The notes below the pieces were generated by a model that saw only the letters and a list, made by a program, of their open reading frames with translations, made no database searches and had not been told where the DNA came from. From positions 1 through 25,378 of the forward strand of contig JBNMQC010000024.1 of the NCBI GenBank assembly GCA_051277445.1: a stretch of 25,378 nt of DNA, in the 5' to 3' direction. The translations under genes and the position numbers were made by a program. Below are positions 1-7,272 of this stretch, in pieces (position 1 is the stretch's first letter; each line of letters opens with the position of its first letter). The stretch comes from Bermanella sp051277445. GTDB taxonomy: Bacteria > Pseudomonadota > Gammaproteobacteria > Pseudomonadales > Oceanobacteraceae.

Positions 1-1215
1 AATGGCCTTTTCGATAAAACGGATATACGCTTTTGCATTTTCAGGTAGTTGCTCTAACTTATTCGCACCCACGGTGCTTTCAGTCCAGCCTGGTAGTTCT
101 TCGTACACTGGCGTGATCTTCTCAAACTGATCAGCACTTGCAGGCACATTCATCATGTTACCGTCAGCGTCTTTGTAACCAACACAGACTTTAACGACAT
201 CCAAACCATCTAAAACGTCAAGCTTAGTTAGGCAGATCGCGTTAACCGAGTTCACACGAATAGAGTGTTTAACCAATGCAGCATCAAACCAACCACAGCG
301 ACGGGAGCGACCAGTCGTCGTGCCTTTCTCGTGACCCACTGTTGATAGGTGCTCACCTACTTCATCAAACAATTCTGTTGGGAAAGGACCAGAACCCACA
401 CGAGTGGTGTAGGCCTTAGTAATCCCCATGATTTGATCAAGATATAAAGGACCCACACCAGAGCCACACGCAACGCCACCGGCTGTTGTGTTAGAAGACG
501 TCACAAACGGGTAAGTACCGTGATCAATGTCGAGTAGTGTGCCCTGGGCACCTTCAAACATGATGTCGCCACCAGCAAGACGAATGGTATGCACAAGATC
601 AACCGCATCCACTACGATATCTTTAATTTGCGCGGCCCAATCCATGCAAGATGCAAGGGTCTCTTCGTAGCTAACTTCGTCTACGTTGTAGTAGTTTTTC
701 AAAGAGAAGTTATGGAATTCCATTACTTCTTTAAGCTTGTCTGCGAATTCTGGCTGATACAAATCACCCACACGCAAACCGCGACGCGCTACTTTGTCTT
801 CGTACGCAGGACCAATACCACGACCTGTGGTGCCGATCTTCGCATTACCGCGCTTAATCTCACGAGCCTGATCTAGAGCAACGTGATACGGTAAAATCAG
901 TGGTGACGCATGAGATAAACGCAAACGTTCCATAACTGGCACGCCACGTTCCTCTAATGCACGCACTTCTTTTAGTAATGCATCCGGCGCAACCACAACG
1001 CCGTTACCGATGATGCACTGCACACCATCACGTAAAATACCGGATGGAATTAAATGCAATGCGGTTTTCACACCGTCGATCACCAAAGTGTGACCCGCGT
1101 TATGGCCCCCTTGGAAACGCACAACTGCAGTTGCTTTTTCAGTGAGAAGGTCAACGATCTTGCCCTTTCCTTCATCACCCCATTGTGTACCTAGTACAAC
1201 GACATTCTTGCCCAT
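1..1215 (-). CDS. purA: Adenylosuccinate synthetase, 3' end cut by window edge
   Basis: PurA joins IMP and aspartate using GTP to make adenylosuccinate, the first committed step to AMP, in the cytosol. My translation from the ATG at 1213-1215 gives the family N-terminus with WGDEGKGK at residues 12-19 (catalytic Asp14) and GGHNAGHT at 36-43 (catalytic His42). The frame stays open to base 1, so 405 residues are visible. E. coli PurA has 432, so about 27 residues lie outside the window, and the last visible residues (AYIRFIEKAI) match the C-terminal part of the family. The start lies 27 nt after the hisZ stop with only a weak ribosome binding site, which suggests co-transcription with hisZ. Identification is very secure. 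Confidence 0.97.
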   Translation of the reverse strand, partial: MGKNVVVLGTQWGDEGKGKIVDLLTEKATAVVRFQGGHNAGHTLVIDGVKTALHLIPSGILRDGVQCIIGNGVVVAPDALLKEVRALEERGVPVMERLRLSHASPLILPYHVALDQAREIKRGNAKIGTTGRGIGPAYEDKVARRGLRVGDLYQPEFADKLKEVMEFHNFSLKNYYNVDEVSYEETLASCMDWAAQIKDIVVDAVDLVHTIRLAGGDIMFEGAQGTLLDIDHGTYPFVTSSNTTAGGVACGSGVGPLYLDQIMGITKAYTTRVGSGPFPTELFDEVGEHLSTVGHEKGTTTGRSRRCGWFDAALVKHSIRVNSVNAICLTKLDVLDGLDVVKVCVGYKDADGNMMNVPASADQFEKITPVYEELPGWTESTVGANKLEQLPENAKAYIRFIEKAI

Positions 1216-1242
1216 AGCTGGTTTTGCTCAGTAATAATTTGC

Positions 1243-2406
1243 TTAAAGAGTTTCCACAATCCACTGGTCATTCTTGAATACCAGTACCGAAGTGCAACCA
1301 AAGGCTGCTGGGGTATCAATATCTGATAACCCACTAATGACTCGTTTGCCTTGTGAGCGTAATTCACTCACCACAGACCAGTCCGCATCAACCGGTGCAA
1401 AAATGCCATCCTGTGTTGATGCTTGTTTATTGGCGAGTCGAACCCATTGCTTAATGTCCGCACTGAATCCTGTTGCCGCGCGTGCGCGACCAAATACTGC
1501 ACCGGTATCATCATAACGACCACCCTGCGCCACGGCCTGACCGTGACCTGCAACGTATGCCGCAAAAACAACCCCTGTGTGGTAATCAAAGCCACGCAAT
1601 TCAGCCAGATCAATAAAGATATCCACATCCTTAAAACGCGACTGAAGTGTTGCGCAGATCTCGCCTAAATTATCTAGTGAAGACGCAACATCGGCCACTT
1701 CATGTAATGCTTTTGCTTTTTCAAGCACTTCTGTAGAGCCGTTTAGATCAAGCAAGGAAATAAATGCCGCTTGAAGTTTTTCGCCTTCTACTTGTTGCTC
1801 GACTAACAAGCGGTACTCAGTGACGGCTTTGTTATTTAGGGCTTCAAAAATTTGCCCTTCAGCTGCTTCACTCAATTGAGCCGCGTTCACTAGGGCTTTA
1901 TAAATACCCACATGGCCGATATCTAGGTGAACTTGACCTAAGCCTACTCGATCCATGCTTTGTAATAGTAAAGACAGTATTTCAACATCTGCACACGGCG
2001 CGGACTCACCAAATAGTTCGGCGCCCACTAGCATAGGAGCACGACTGCTCAATAACGATTTTGCGCGGGTATGTAAAACAGAGCCGCAGTAACTAAGGCG
2101 ATTCACCCCTTCTTTTGCCCAGCTGTGGGCATCGATACGGGCAACTTGCGGTGTAATGTCGGCACTCACACCCATCAAACGACCGGTTAATTGATCGGTG
2201 ACTTTAAAGGTATGTAGGTTTAGATCACGGCCAACACCGGTTAGCAGTGACTCAAGAAATTCTAATTGTGGCGGGACAACCAGCTCATAACCCCAGTTAG
2301 AAAAGGTATCTAATAAGGTACGGCGCATGGTTTCAAGCTGCTTTGCCTCTGGAGGCAAGAGTTCTTCGATACCGTCGGGTAACAACCAGCGATCGGCTTG
2401 ATTCAT
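1243..2406 (-). CDS. hisZ: ATP phosphoribosyltransferase regulatory subunit HisZ
   Basis: HisZ is a catalytically inactive histidyl-tRNA synthetase paralogue. It binds the short form of HisG to give the active and feedback-regulated ATP phosphoribosyltransferase that starts histidine synthesis. The 387-residue protein opens with the typical RWLLPDGIEELLPPEA segment, then shows class II synthetase core features such as the motif-2-like region around LMGVSADITPQVARI (about residues 77-91) and RGFDYHTGVVF with GGRYD near residues 270-300. It lacks a C-terminal anticodon-binding domain, as expected for HisZ rather than HisS. It sits between a DUF2065 gene (18 nt upstream) and purA (27 nt downstream), a frequent arrangement in Pseudomonas-like bacteria. 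Its presence implies a short-form HisG elsewhere in the genome. Confidence 0.95.
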   Translation of the reverse strand: MNQADRWLLPDGIEELLPPEAKQLETMRRTLLDTFSNWGYELVVPPQLEFLESLLTGVGRDLNLHTFKVTDQLTGRLMGVSADITPQVARIDAHSWAKEGVNRLSYCGSVLHTRAKSLLSSRAPMLVGAELFGESAPCADVEILSLLLQSMDRVGLGQVHLDIGHVGIYKALVNAAQLSEAAEGQIFEALNNKAVTEYRLLVEQQVEGEKLQAAFISLLDLNGSTEVLEKAKALHEVADVASSLDNLGEICATLQSRFKDVDIFIDLAELRGFDYHTGVVFAAYVAGHGQAVAQGGRYDDTGAVFGRARAATGFSADIKQWVRLANKQASTQDGIFAPVDADWSVVSELRSQGKRVISGLSDIDTPAAFGCTSVLVFKNDQWIVETL

Positions 2407-2424
2407 ACTGAACTCGCTCTATCT

Positions 2425-2625
2425 CTAGGTAACAATGATTAAAAGCCCTACACCACAGAGCATACTCAACAGGCCAACTATTCGCATGGTTCGATCATCC
2501 ATGGTGGCTATTTGAACCACCATGCGACGCCAACGACCTGGGTAAAGAAATGGAATAATACCTTCCAAAACCAAAACTAGGCTAAATGCGATTAGAAATT
2601 GCTGCCAAACTGAGCTGTCTATCAT
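2425..2625 (-). CDS. DUF2065 family small inner-membrane protein (YjeT-like)
   Basis: This is a short membrane protein of unknown biochemical role, equivalent by position and sequence to YjeT, which lies between hflC and purA in E. coli. From the ATG at 2625 it has 66 residues. The first helix runs over about residues 7-24 and includes the family hallmark LVLVLEGIIPFLYP. A basic loop GRWRRM follows, then a second helix near the C-terminus. An in-frame ATG at 2664 would give 79 residues and has GGA a few bases upstream. I prefer 2625 because family members are about 61-66 residues and the extra 13 residues do not resemble the family N-terminus. It lies downstream of a minus-strand terminator at 2750-2775, so it may start its own transcript with hisZ and purA. 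Confidence 0.85.
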   Translation of the reverse strand: MIDSSVWQQFLIAFSLVLVLEGIIPFLYPGRWRRMVVQIATMDDRTMRIVGLLSMLCGVGLLIIVT

Positions 2626-2749
2626 AAGGGTCACTATATGCGCGATATCATCCTGATGGCGCATTTATCCGCTAAAACTGCCACACATCCTGTCAATACA
2701 CATGGTATTTCGATTCATGAAACTAGGTTTTAGCGTACATCCTGTACAT

Positions 2750-2775
2750 AAAAAAACCGGGAATTAGCCCGGTTT
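2750..2775 (-). terminator. Rho-independent terminator, minus strand
   Basis: The perfect 8-bp stem AAACCGGG (2754-2761) / CCCGGTTT (2768-2775) has a 6-nt loop. On the minus strand it is followed by seven T residues (2750-2756). It ends a transcript that starts left of hflC, either hflC read-through or a short RNA made from about 2776-2900. It stands directly upstream of the DUF2065 gene. Confidence 0.85.
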
Positions 2776-2897
2776 CGCGAATTCTACACGTTTTTTTTCA
2801 ACGATGTAAGAAGCTGGGAGCGATCTCGAGCGCCAAGTCCGTTACCGCCACACCCTAAGATTATGCCACCCACCTTCCGCGACCCTATTGACCCCAT
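2776..2897 (-). other. Candidate small transcription unit: sRNA or 37-codon ORF
   Basis: This minus-strand stretch is bracketed by the hflC terminator (2922-2947) and a second strong terminator (2750-2775). A terminator with no known gene in front of it suggests a short transcript. A CATAAT hexamer on the minus strand at 2860-2865 could be its -10 element, but no clear -35 is visible. An RNA starting near 2853 would be about 100 nt and end at the terminator. The same strand also holds a 37-codon ORF, 2784-2897, rich in glycine and ending SQLLTSLKKNV. It has no convincing ribosome binding site (TTGATTTAA precedes its ATG). I do not recognise the peptide. Either reading, or neither, may be right. 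Confidence 0.3.
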
Positions 2898-2918
2898 TTA
2901 AATCAAGGTTTGGGGCAC

Positions 2919-2947
2919 AAAAAAGCCCCTGTGAAAACAGAGGCTTT
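2919..2947 (-). terminator. Rho-independent terminator after hflC
   Basis: The stem AAAGCC-CTGT (2922-2932) pairs with ACAG-GGCTTT (2937-2947) with one internal mismatch and a 4-nt loop. On the minus strand a run of six T residues (2919-2924) follows. It lies 47 nt past the hflC stop and probably ends the hfq-hflX-hflK-hflC transcript. Confidence 0.85.
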
Positions 2948-2993
2948 AATGTGGACTCACTCGCTCATACCCATATAAGGCTATCAACGAAGC

Positions 2994-3866
2994 TTATTTG
3001 CCCTTGGTGCTCTTCATGTACTTGAAGAAATCACTATCCGGCTTAAGCAATAACACGTCTTCTTGGCCATTGAAGGTCTCTTCATAGGCTTTCAAAGAAC
3101 GGGTAAACGCATAAAACTCAGGGTCACGGTTAAAGGCTTTGGAGTAAACACTCGATGCAATAGCATCACCTTCACCACGGGTAACCTCAGACTCTTTATA
3201 TGCATTGGCCACCAGTACCGTCTTCTGACGATCCGCATCAGCACGAATACCTTCCGCAAGCTCTTTACCTTGAGAACGCAGTTCACGCGCTTCACGCTCA
3301 CGTTCTGCGGACATACGACGATAAACGTTATTCATCAAGTCTTCTGGTAAATCGATGCCTTTCACACGGGTATCGAGAATACGAATACCAAATTGGTTCT
3401 CAGACTGCTCGTTTAGAATCTTGGTGAGTTGCACCATTAATTCGTCACGCTCTCCGGATACCACTTCTTGTACCGTACGATTAGCGAATTCAGCACGAAT
3501 ACCATCGTTGACTAGGTTAGCAAGCAAGCTCGCGGCTCTAAAACGATCACCAGAGGTGGCTTTATAGAAGTCACGAACGTTCTCGATACGCCATTTAACA
3601 AAGCTATCAACAATTAAGAATTTTTTACCTGCCGTTAAGAAACGCTCAGGACGTGCATCCAATGTCAGGATACGCGCATCAAACTTCTTAATGTTATCGA
3701 TCATCGGTACTTTAAGGTGGATACCTGGCTGAATGTCATCCGAGATGATTTCACCAAAGCGTAACTTAATCGCGCGCTCAGTTTCATTCACCATATAAAC
3801 ACTGGATGAACCCACCAAGATAATAATCGCAGTAATCGCGCTTAGCACAATAGACTTAGGACTCAT
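2994..3866 (-). CDS. hflC: HflC, SPFH/band 7 subunit of the HflKC complex
   Basis: HflC pairs with HflK in a large periplasm-facing, inner-membrane-anchored cage that encloses and modulates the FtsH AAA+ protease. The 290-residue protein has one N-terminal signal-anchor helix (about residues 5-25). An SPFH/band 7 domain follows, starting at VNETERAIKLRFGEI, and then a long charged helix rich in R, E and A (about residues 185-225). It is shorter than the 334-residue E. coli HflC but close to the pseudomonad form. Its ATG overlaps the hflK stop by one base (TAATG) and is preceded by GGAGGG, so translational coupling in an hflKC operon is very likely. The downstream terminator at 2922-2947 fits the end of the operon. 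Confidence 0.96.
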   Translation of the reverse strand: MSPKSIVLSAITAIIILVGSSSVYMVNETERAIKLRFGEIISDDIQPGIHLKVPMIDNIKKFDARILTLDARPERFLTAGKKFLIVDSFVKWRIENVRDFYKATSGDRFRAASLLANLVNDGIRAEFANRTVQEVVSGERDELMVQLTKILNEQSENQFGIRILDTRVKGIDLPEDLMNNVYRRMSAEREREARELRSQGKELAEGIRADADRQKTVLVANAYKESEVTRGEGDAIASSVYSKAFNRDPEFYAFTRSLKAYEETFNGQEDVLLLKPDSDFFKYMKSTKGK

Positions 3867-5032
3867 TAGCGACCCTCCCTAACACGATTGGCTTGACGCA
3901 AACGCAACTCTTCAACCACACGATCAGCAATGCCAGAGATATCAGCATCCGATCCAGAAGTCACTTCTGGGCGGTTAGCACGGCTTTGCTCCATAATTTT
4001 ATCCAAAGGTAGGTACATCATGTTGTTTCCACCTTCCACATCCACAAGCACCTTGCTTGAGTTGCCATATACCTTGCTAATACTGTCTAGGTATAGACGC
4101 TCACGGGTTACTGTTGGCGCTTTACGATATTCTTTATGCAGCTTAACAAAACGATCCGCTTCACCTTCAGCACGAGCAATCACTTGCTCTTTGTATGCGT
4201 TCGCTTCTTCTAACATACGCTGCGCTTTACCACGGGCCTCAGGCACGATGGTGTTGGCGTAAGCTTCTGCTTCGTTTACGTAACGCTCTTTATCAAGCTT
4301 GGCGCTTTGTACATCATCAAAAGCCGCTTTCACTTGTTGAGGTGCGGTTGCATCTTTGATGTTCACCTTATCAACCTCAATACCGGTTTGATAATTGCTC
4401 ATGTAACGCTGTAGACGATCACGCACGTTACCAGCTAGTAATGTACGACCACTGGTCAAGATTGGGTCCATATCGGTGCTACCCACTTCATGACGTAATG
4501 CCGACTCAGCTGCGTGTAAAAGTGAACGCTCAGGGTCTTCAATACGAAGTGAGAAAGACACAGGGTCAACCACGCGATACTGTACGTTCATCGCCACTTC
4601 AACTACGTTCTCATCTTGCGTCAGCATCAGCTCTTTAAGCTCTGCGTTACGCACGTTGGTCACATTCACAGCGGTTACAATTTCAATGAAAGGAATAACA
4701 AAGCGTAAACCTGGCTCTAAAGTACGATCGTATTTACCTACGCTCAATACAACGCCACGTTCTTGTTCATCGATGGTATAGACAGATTTAAAACCTAACA
4801 CCACAAGGGCAACTAAGAACACCAAAGCAAAGAAACCACCGGCACCTGGACCGCTATTGCTAGAGCCACCGCTTGAGTTGTTTTTCTTGCCACCGAACAT
4901 GCCGTTCAGTTTGTCCATCAGCTGTTTTAGGGCCTCATCTAAATCTGGTGGTCCTTGATTATTACCACCTCGATTATTGTTTCCCCACGGGTCTTTATCG
5001 TTATTGCCGCCACCCGGCTCATTCCAAGCCAT
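3866..5032 (-). CDS. hflK: HflK, SPFH/band 7 subunit of the HflKC complex
   Basis: HflK is the partner of HflC in the membrane complex that regulates FtsH. I place the start at 5032, giving 388 residues. The peptide MAWNEPGGGNNDKDPWG matches the family N-terminus, and GGAG lies 5 nt upstream. An upstream in-frame ATG at 5056 would add eight residues that are not family-like. The first 70 residues are glycine- and asparagine-rich and cytosolic, and include the conserved QGPPDLDEAL. A single transmembrane helix follows (FFALVFLVALVVLGF), then the band 7 domain beginning TIDEQERGVVLSVGKY. A long Ala/Glu-rich helix (about residues 245-290) precedes the C-terminus. It is directly coupled to hflC. 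Confidence 0.96.
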   Translation of the reverse strand: MAWNEPGGGNNDKDPWGNNNRGGNNQGPPDLDEALKQLMDKLNGMFGGKKNNSSGGSSNSGPGAGGFFALVFLVALVVLGFKSVYTIDEQERGVVLSVGKYDRTLEPGLRFVIPFIEIVTAVNVTNVRNAELKELMLTQDENVVEVAMNVQYRVVDPVSFSLRIEDPERSLLHAAESALRHEVGSTDMDPILTSGRTLLAGNVRDRLQRYMSNYQTGIEVDKVNIKDATAPQQVKAAFDDVQSAKLDKERYVNEAEAYANTIVPEARGKAQRMLEEANAYKEQVIARAEGEADRFVKLHKEYRKAPTVTRERLYLDSISKVYGNSSKVLVDVEGGNNMMYLPLDKIMEQSRANRPEVTSGSDADISGIADRVVEELRLRQANRVREGR

Positions 5033-5071
5033 AAGCACTCCATTTAGTTTGTTCATATGAATGAAATAATA

Positions 5072-5102
5072 ACTGTTTGTTTTTTATGATGCGACAAACA
5101 GT
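5072..5102. repeat. Inverted repeat between hflX and hflK
   Basis: The perfect 9-bp arms ACTGTTTGT (5072-5080) and ACAAACAGT (5094-5102) have a 13-nt loop. The repeat begins 4 nt after the hflX stop on the minus strand. The stem is A+T-rich and is followed on the minus strand by TATTATTTC, so it could be a weak terminator or an mRNA-processing or stability hairpin that sets hflX apart from hflKC. The sequence does not decide between these. Confidence 0.6.
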
Positions 5103-5106
5103 AACA

Positions 5107-6417
5107 CTATTGTTGCCAGAACTCTTTGTCTTTTGGGATAAAGCGTTCTGACGGAATTCCTGCTCGTGACAGTATCTTGAGCATATCTTCTTTTTCTATA
5201 CGCACATCTAATACAAACTGACCATTTTCATCGACCGTTTCATTTAATATTGCATCCTTGGCGTATAGAAGAGCACGCAACTGACCATCTTGCGGGCCAA
5301 TTTCAATGGTTTGCTCAAAGAGATCACGCGTTAAAATTTCACCAACCACTTGGTTAATAATCTCCAAACCTTGATTCTCTTTGGCACTCACCCAAACACG
5401 CCACGGCATGCCCGTCTCATCACGATCAATACGAGGCTGTTGACCCGGTATTAGATCAATCTTGTTAAATACTTGCAGGGTTGGGCGATCCAATGAGTCA
5501 ATCTCATCCAGCACAATCTCAACCTGTTCCATGTTTAACGCGCGATCATCATCGGCGCAGTCAATCACATGCAGCAATAAGTCCGCTTCACGGGTCTCTT
5601 GCAAGGTCGCCTTGAAGGCTTCCACCAATTTATGGGGCAAGTGACGAATGAAACCTACGGTATCCACTAATACAACCTCGCCCAAACCTTGTACCGGTAG
5701 GCGACGCAACGTCGGGTCTAGGGTGGCAAACAACTGGTCAGCCGCATAAACCTCTGCATTCGTAAGGGTATTAAACAACGTAGATTTGCCGGCATTGGTA
5801 TAGCCCACAAGGGAAACCGTCGGGGTCGCAGAACGCTTACGGGCACGACGGCCCTGTTCGCGCTGACTTTGTACTTTTTTCAGGCGTTGCTTAATCAGTT
5901 TTTCACGGTCTCGCAGCAAACGGCGATCCGCCTCAGACTGAGTCTCACCCGCACCACGCATACCCACACCGCCTTTTTGTCTGTCCAAGTGCGACCAACC
6001 ATGAACAAGACGCGTCGCTTGATACTGCAACTGAGCAAGCTCAACCTGCAACTTACCTTCATGGGTACGAGCACGCTGCGCAAATATATCTAAGATCAAA
6101 CCAGTACGGTCAACCACGCGACATTCTAGGGCGATTTCTAAACTACGTTGCTGACTAGGAGACAAGGCATGGTTAAACAGAACGAGTTCGGCTTCGCAAA
6201 ACTCAACCGCTTCACGCAACTCTTCTAACTTACCTTTACCTATGTAGGTTTTTGGGTCGGGGGCACTGCGAGTACCTGTGATTAAAGCAAGAGCGGCTAG
6301 CCCGGCACTTCGAACTAACTCTTCAAATTCGCGGGGATCTTCCCTTTCTGAACCTTCAGGAAAATCTATGTGGACCAGTACTGCACCTTCGCCACTATCG
6401 GGACGATCAAAAAACAA
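5107..6417 (-). CDS. hflX: GTPase HflX, ribosome-splitting factor
   Basis: HflX is a ribosome-associated GTPase that splits stalled 70S particles, notably under heat stress. The 436-residue protein has the N-terminal HflX domain with TYIGKGKLEEL (57-67). The glycine-rich GGVGMRGAGETQSEADRR lies at 149-166, just before the G domain. G1 is GYTNAGKS (205-212), G3 is DTVGF (252-256) and G4 is NKID (318-321). The start codon is TTG: the codons TTG TTT TTT GAT encode (M)FFD, as in pseudomonad HflX, and GAGG lies about 8 nt upstream. No ATG gives a family-like N-terminus. It lies 136 nt after hfq, with an inverted repeat in the gap. Confidence 0.96.
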   Translation of the reverse strand: MFFDRPDSGEGAVLVHIDFPEGSEREDPREFEELVRSAGLAALALITGTRSAPDPKTYIGKGKLEELREAVEFCEAELVLFNHALSPSQQRSLEIALECRVVDRTGLILDIFAQRARTHEGKLQVELAQLQYQATRLVHGWSHLDRQKGGVGMRGAGETQSEADRRLLRDREKLIKQRLKKVQSQREQGRRARKRSATPTVSLVGYTNAGKSTLFNTLTNAEVYAADQLFATLDPTLRRLPVQGLGEVVLVDTVGFIRHLPHKLVEAFKATLQETREADLLLHVIDCADDDRALNMEQVEIVLDEIDSLDRPTLQVFNKIDLIPGQQPRIDRDETGMPWRVWVSAKENQGLEIINQVVGEILTRDLFEQTIEIGPQDGQLRALLYAKDAILNETVDENGQFVLDVRIEKEDMLKILSRAGIPSERFIPKDKEFWQQ

Positions 6418-6490
6418 GGCCTACCTCAATCTTTAACAATATCGCCCACTGTGGTGCACGATTGCAGGCACAAACAAGCGAAGTAATAGC

Positions 6491-6542
6491 AAAATAGCTC
6501 GCACAATAGACCACTTTCGTCGCCAATCGTTCGAGCTATTTT
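6491..6542. repeat. Inverted repeat between hfq and hflX
   Basis: The perfect 11-bp arms AAAATAGCTCG (6491-6501) and CGAGCTATTTT (6532-6542) enclose a 30-nt loop. It starts 11 nt after the hfq stop. A T-rich 3' arm on the minus strand resembles a terminator, but the long loop is unusual. It may partly end hfq mRNA and allow read-through into hflX, or stabilise the hfq 3' end. Confidence 0.55.
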
Positions 6543-6553
6543 GAGTAATTCGT

Positions 6554-6790
6554 TTATTCTTCGTCTTTTTCTGTTGGCGCTAGGCGAACATTACGTGACG
6601 GCACAACGGTGGAGATGGCGTGTTTATAAACCATCTGGCTCACTGTGTTTTTTAGCACGATGACGAACTGATCAAACGACTCAACCTGACCTTGCAGTTT
6701 GATGCCATTGACCAAGAAAATGGATACAGGAATACGTTCTTTACGAAGCGCATTCAGGTAAGGGTCTTGTAGGGAGTGCCCTTTTGACAT
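6554..6790 (-). CDS. hfq: RNA chaperone Hfq
   Basis: Hfq forms a hexameric ring that pairs small regulatory RNAs with target mRNAs. The 78-residue protein shows the standard sequence: MSKGHSLQDPYLNALRKERI (proximal-face residues), the Sm1 region with NGIKLQGQVESFDQFVIVL, and the Sm2 motif MVYKHAIST. A short acidic tail follows (TEKDEE), much shorter than the E. coli C-terminal extension and close to the pseudomonad length. AGGAG lies about 10 nt upstream of the ATG. It is followed by hflX, as usual, but is separated from miaA by an atypically long 523-nt gap, which points to independent transcription. Confidence 0.98.
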   Translation of the reverse strand: MSKGHSLQDPYLNALRKERIPVSIFLVNGIKLQGQVESFDQFVIVLKNTVSQMVYKHAISTVVPSRNVRLAPTEKDEE

Positions 6791-6858
6791 TATTTTTATC
6801 TCCTAATGATTGAGCGATTCGCCCATGCCCTATGCAATTGTGCGCGGACTATGCCACA

Positions 6859-6887
6859 ACTATGGCCTTGGATTCCACTATTTTCAA
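6859..6887 (-). promoter_or_regulatory. Candidate sigma-70 promoter of hfq
   Basis: On the minus strand TTGAAA (6882-6887) and CATAGT (6859-6864) are separated by 17 nt. They match the -35 consensus at five of six positions and the -10 at four of six. Transcription would start near 6852, leaving a 5' leader of about 60 nt before hfq. Confidence 0.4.
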
Positions 6888-6905
6888 GGCAGAAGGCGCT
6901 AACTT

Positions 6906-6930
6906 TCACTGATTAGTAATAAATCAGTGA
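6906..6930. repeat. Inverted repeat upstream of the hfq promoter candidate
   Basis: The perfect 9-bp arms TCACTGATT (6906-6914) and AATCAGTGA (6922-6930) have a 7-nt spacer. The repeat lies about 20 nt upstream of the candidate -35. Its position and symmetry would suit an operator bound by a dimeric regulator, or a short hairpin if transcribed. No regulator can be named. Confidence 0.5.
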
Positions 6931-7097
6931 TAATAGAACAACCATTCATTGAGCCTTGGACTTTTCATTATCTACTAAGGTCGTAGACACTGACTTTACC
7001 CTTGGTTGCAAATACGTGACCGGCTAATACGTATCACTTAATTAACCTTGGGTATTCATCTTGGTATACAGCACAAAAAATATCTCTGTGTTCGTTT

Positions 7098-7163
7098 ACC
7101 AATGGGTCTATTGAGCAAGAGACCCTATTCGAAATAACTCAGAACAACGCTTGGCCCATTGGT
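7098..7163. repeat. Nested inverted repeats in the miaA-hfq gap
   Basis: The outer arms ACCAATGGG (7098-7106) and CCCATTGGT (7155-7163) are perfectly complementary. An inner pair, GGGTCT (7104-7109) and AGACCC (7120-7125), shares GGG with the outer arm. The two stems therefore compete for three bases or stack on one continuous strand. On the minus strand six T residues follow at 7075-7080. It could be part of a structured transcript; its function is unknown. Confidence 0.45.
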
Positions 7164-7245
7164 TCAGCCTAATTCAGGTTTTACCCACACCTTTAGCTAA
7201 AACACCTAAAGTCTTACGCGCAACTTAGACGTCTAGATCAAGTAT

Positions 7246-7272
7246 AAAAGCCATCATAGCAAACTATGAGGC
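7246..7272 (-). terminator. Probable Rho-independent terminator after miaA
   Basis: On the minus strand the arms GCC-TCATAG and CTATGA-GGC (7250-7272) pair with a 4-nt loop and one bulged base at 7253. TTTTAT follows (7244-7249). It begins 42 nt past the miaA stop and separates the nnr-tsaE-amiB-mutL-miaA unit from hfq. Confidence 0.65.

Larger units (their letters stand above)
6791..7245. other. Long gene-free region upstream of hfq
   Basis: I find no convincing coding sequence here. The region holds the hfq promoter candidate, the 6906-6930 inverted repeat and the nested inverted repeats at 7098-7163. CCTTGG occurs four times (6866, 6954, 7000 and 7046; the last two intervals are both 46 nt). 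There is also a short direct repeat AATACGT (7010 and 7026, approximately). In E. coli the miaA-hfq gap is under 100 nt, so this region is a lineage feature and may carry regulation or an unrecognised RNA. Confidence 0.5.

Noticed and set aside
589..876. 95-codon plus-strand open frame
   Set aside because: It lies wholly antisense to purA, whose translation is unambiguous. The peptide has no family-like features.
2668..2696. Sigma-70 promoter for the DUF2065 gene starting from TTGACA at 2691-2696
   Set aside because: The -35 is perfect on the minus strand, but no acceptable -10 occurs 16-18 nt downstream; the nearest A+T-rich hexamers are 19-21 nt away.
2884..2906. FNR/ANR-type box (TTGAT half-site) near 2885-2905
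   Set aside because: TTGATTTAAATGGG matches only one half of TTGATNNNNATCAA, and the distance to the possible -10 is wrong for a class II site.
2776..2921. A tRNA gene between hflC and the DUF2065 gene
   Set aside because: The G-rich segment briefly recalls a type II tRNA, but I could not form an acceptor stem, anticodon arm and T arm in register.
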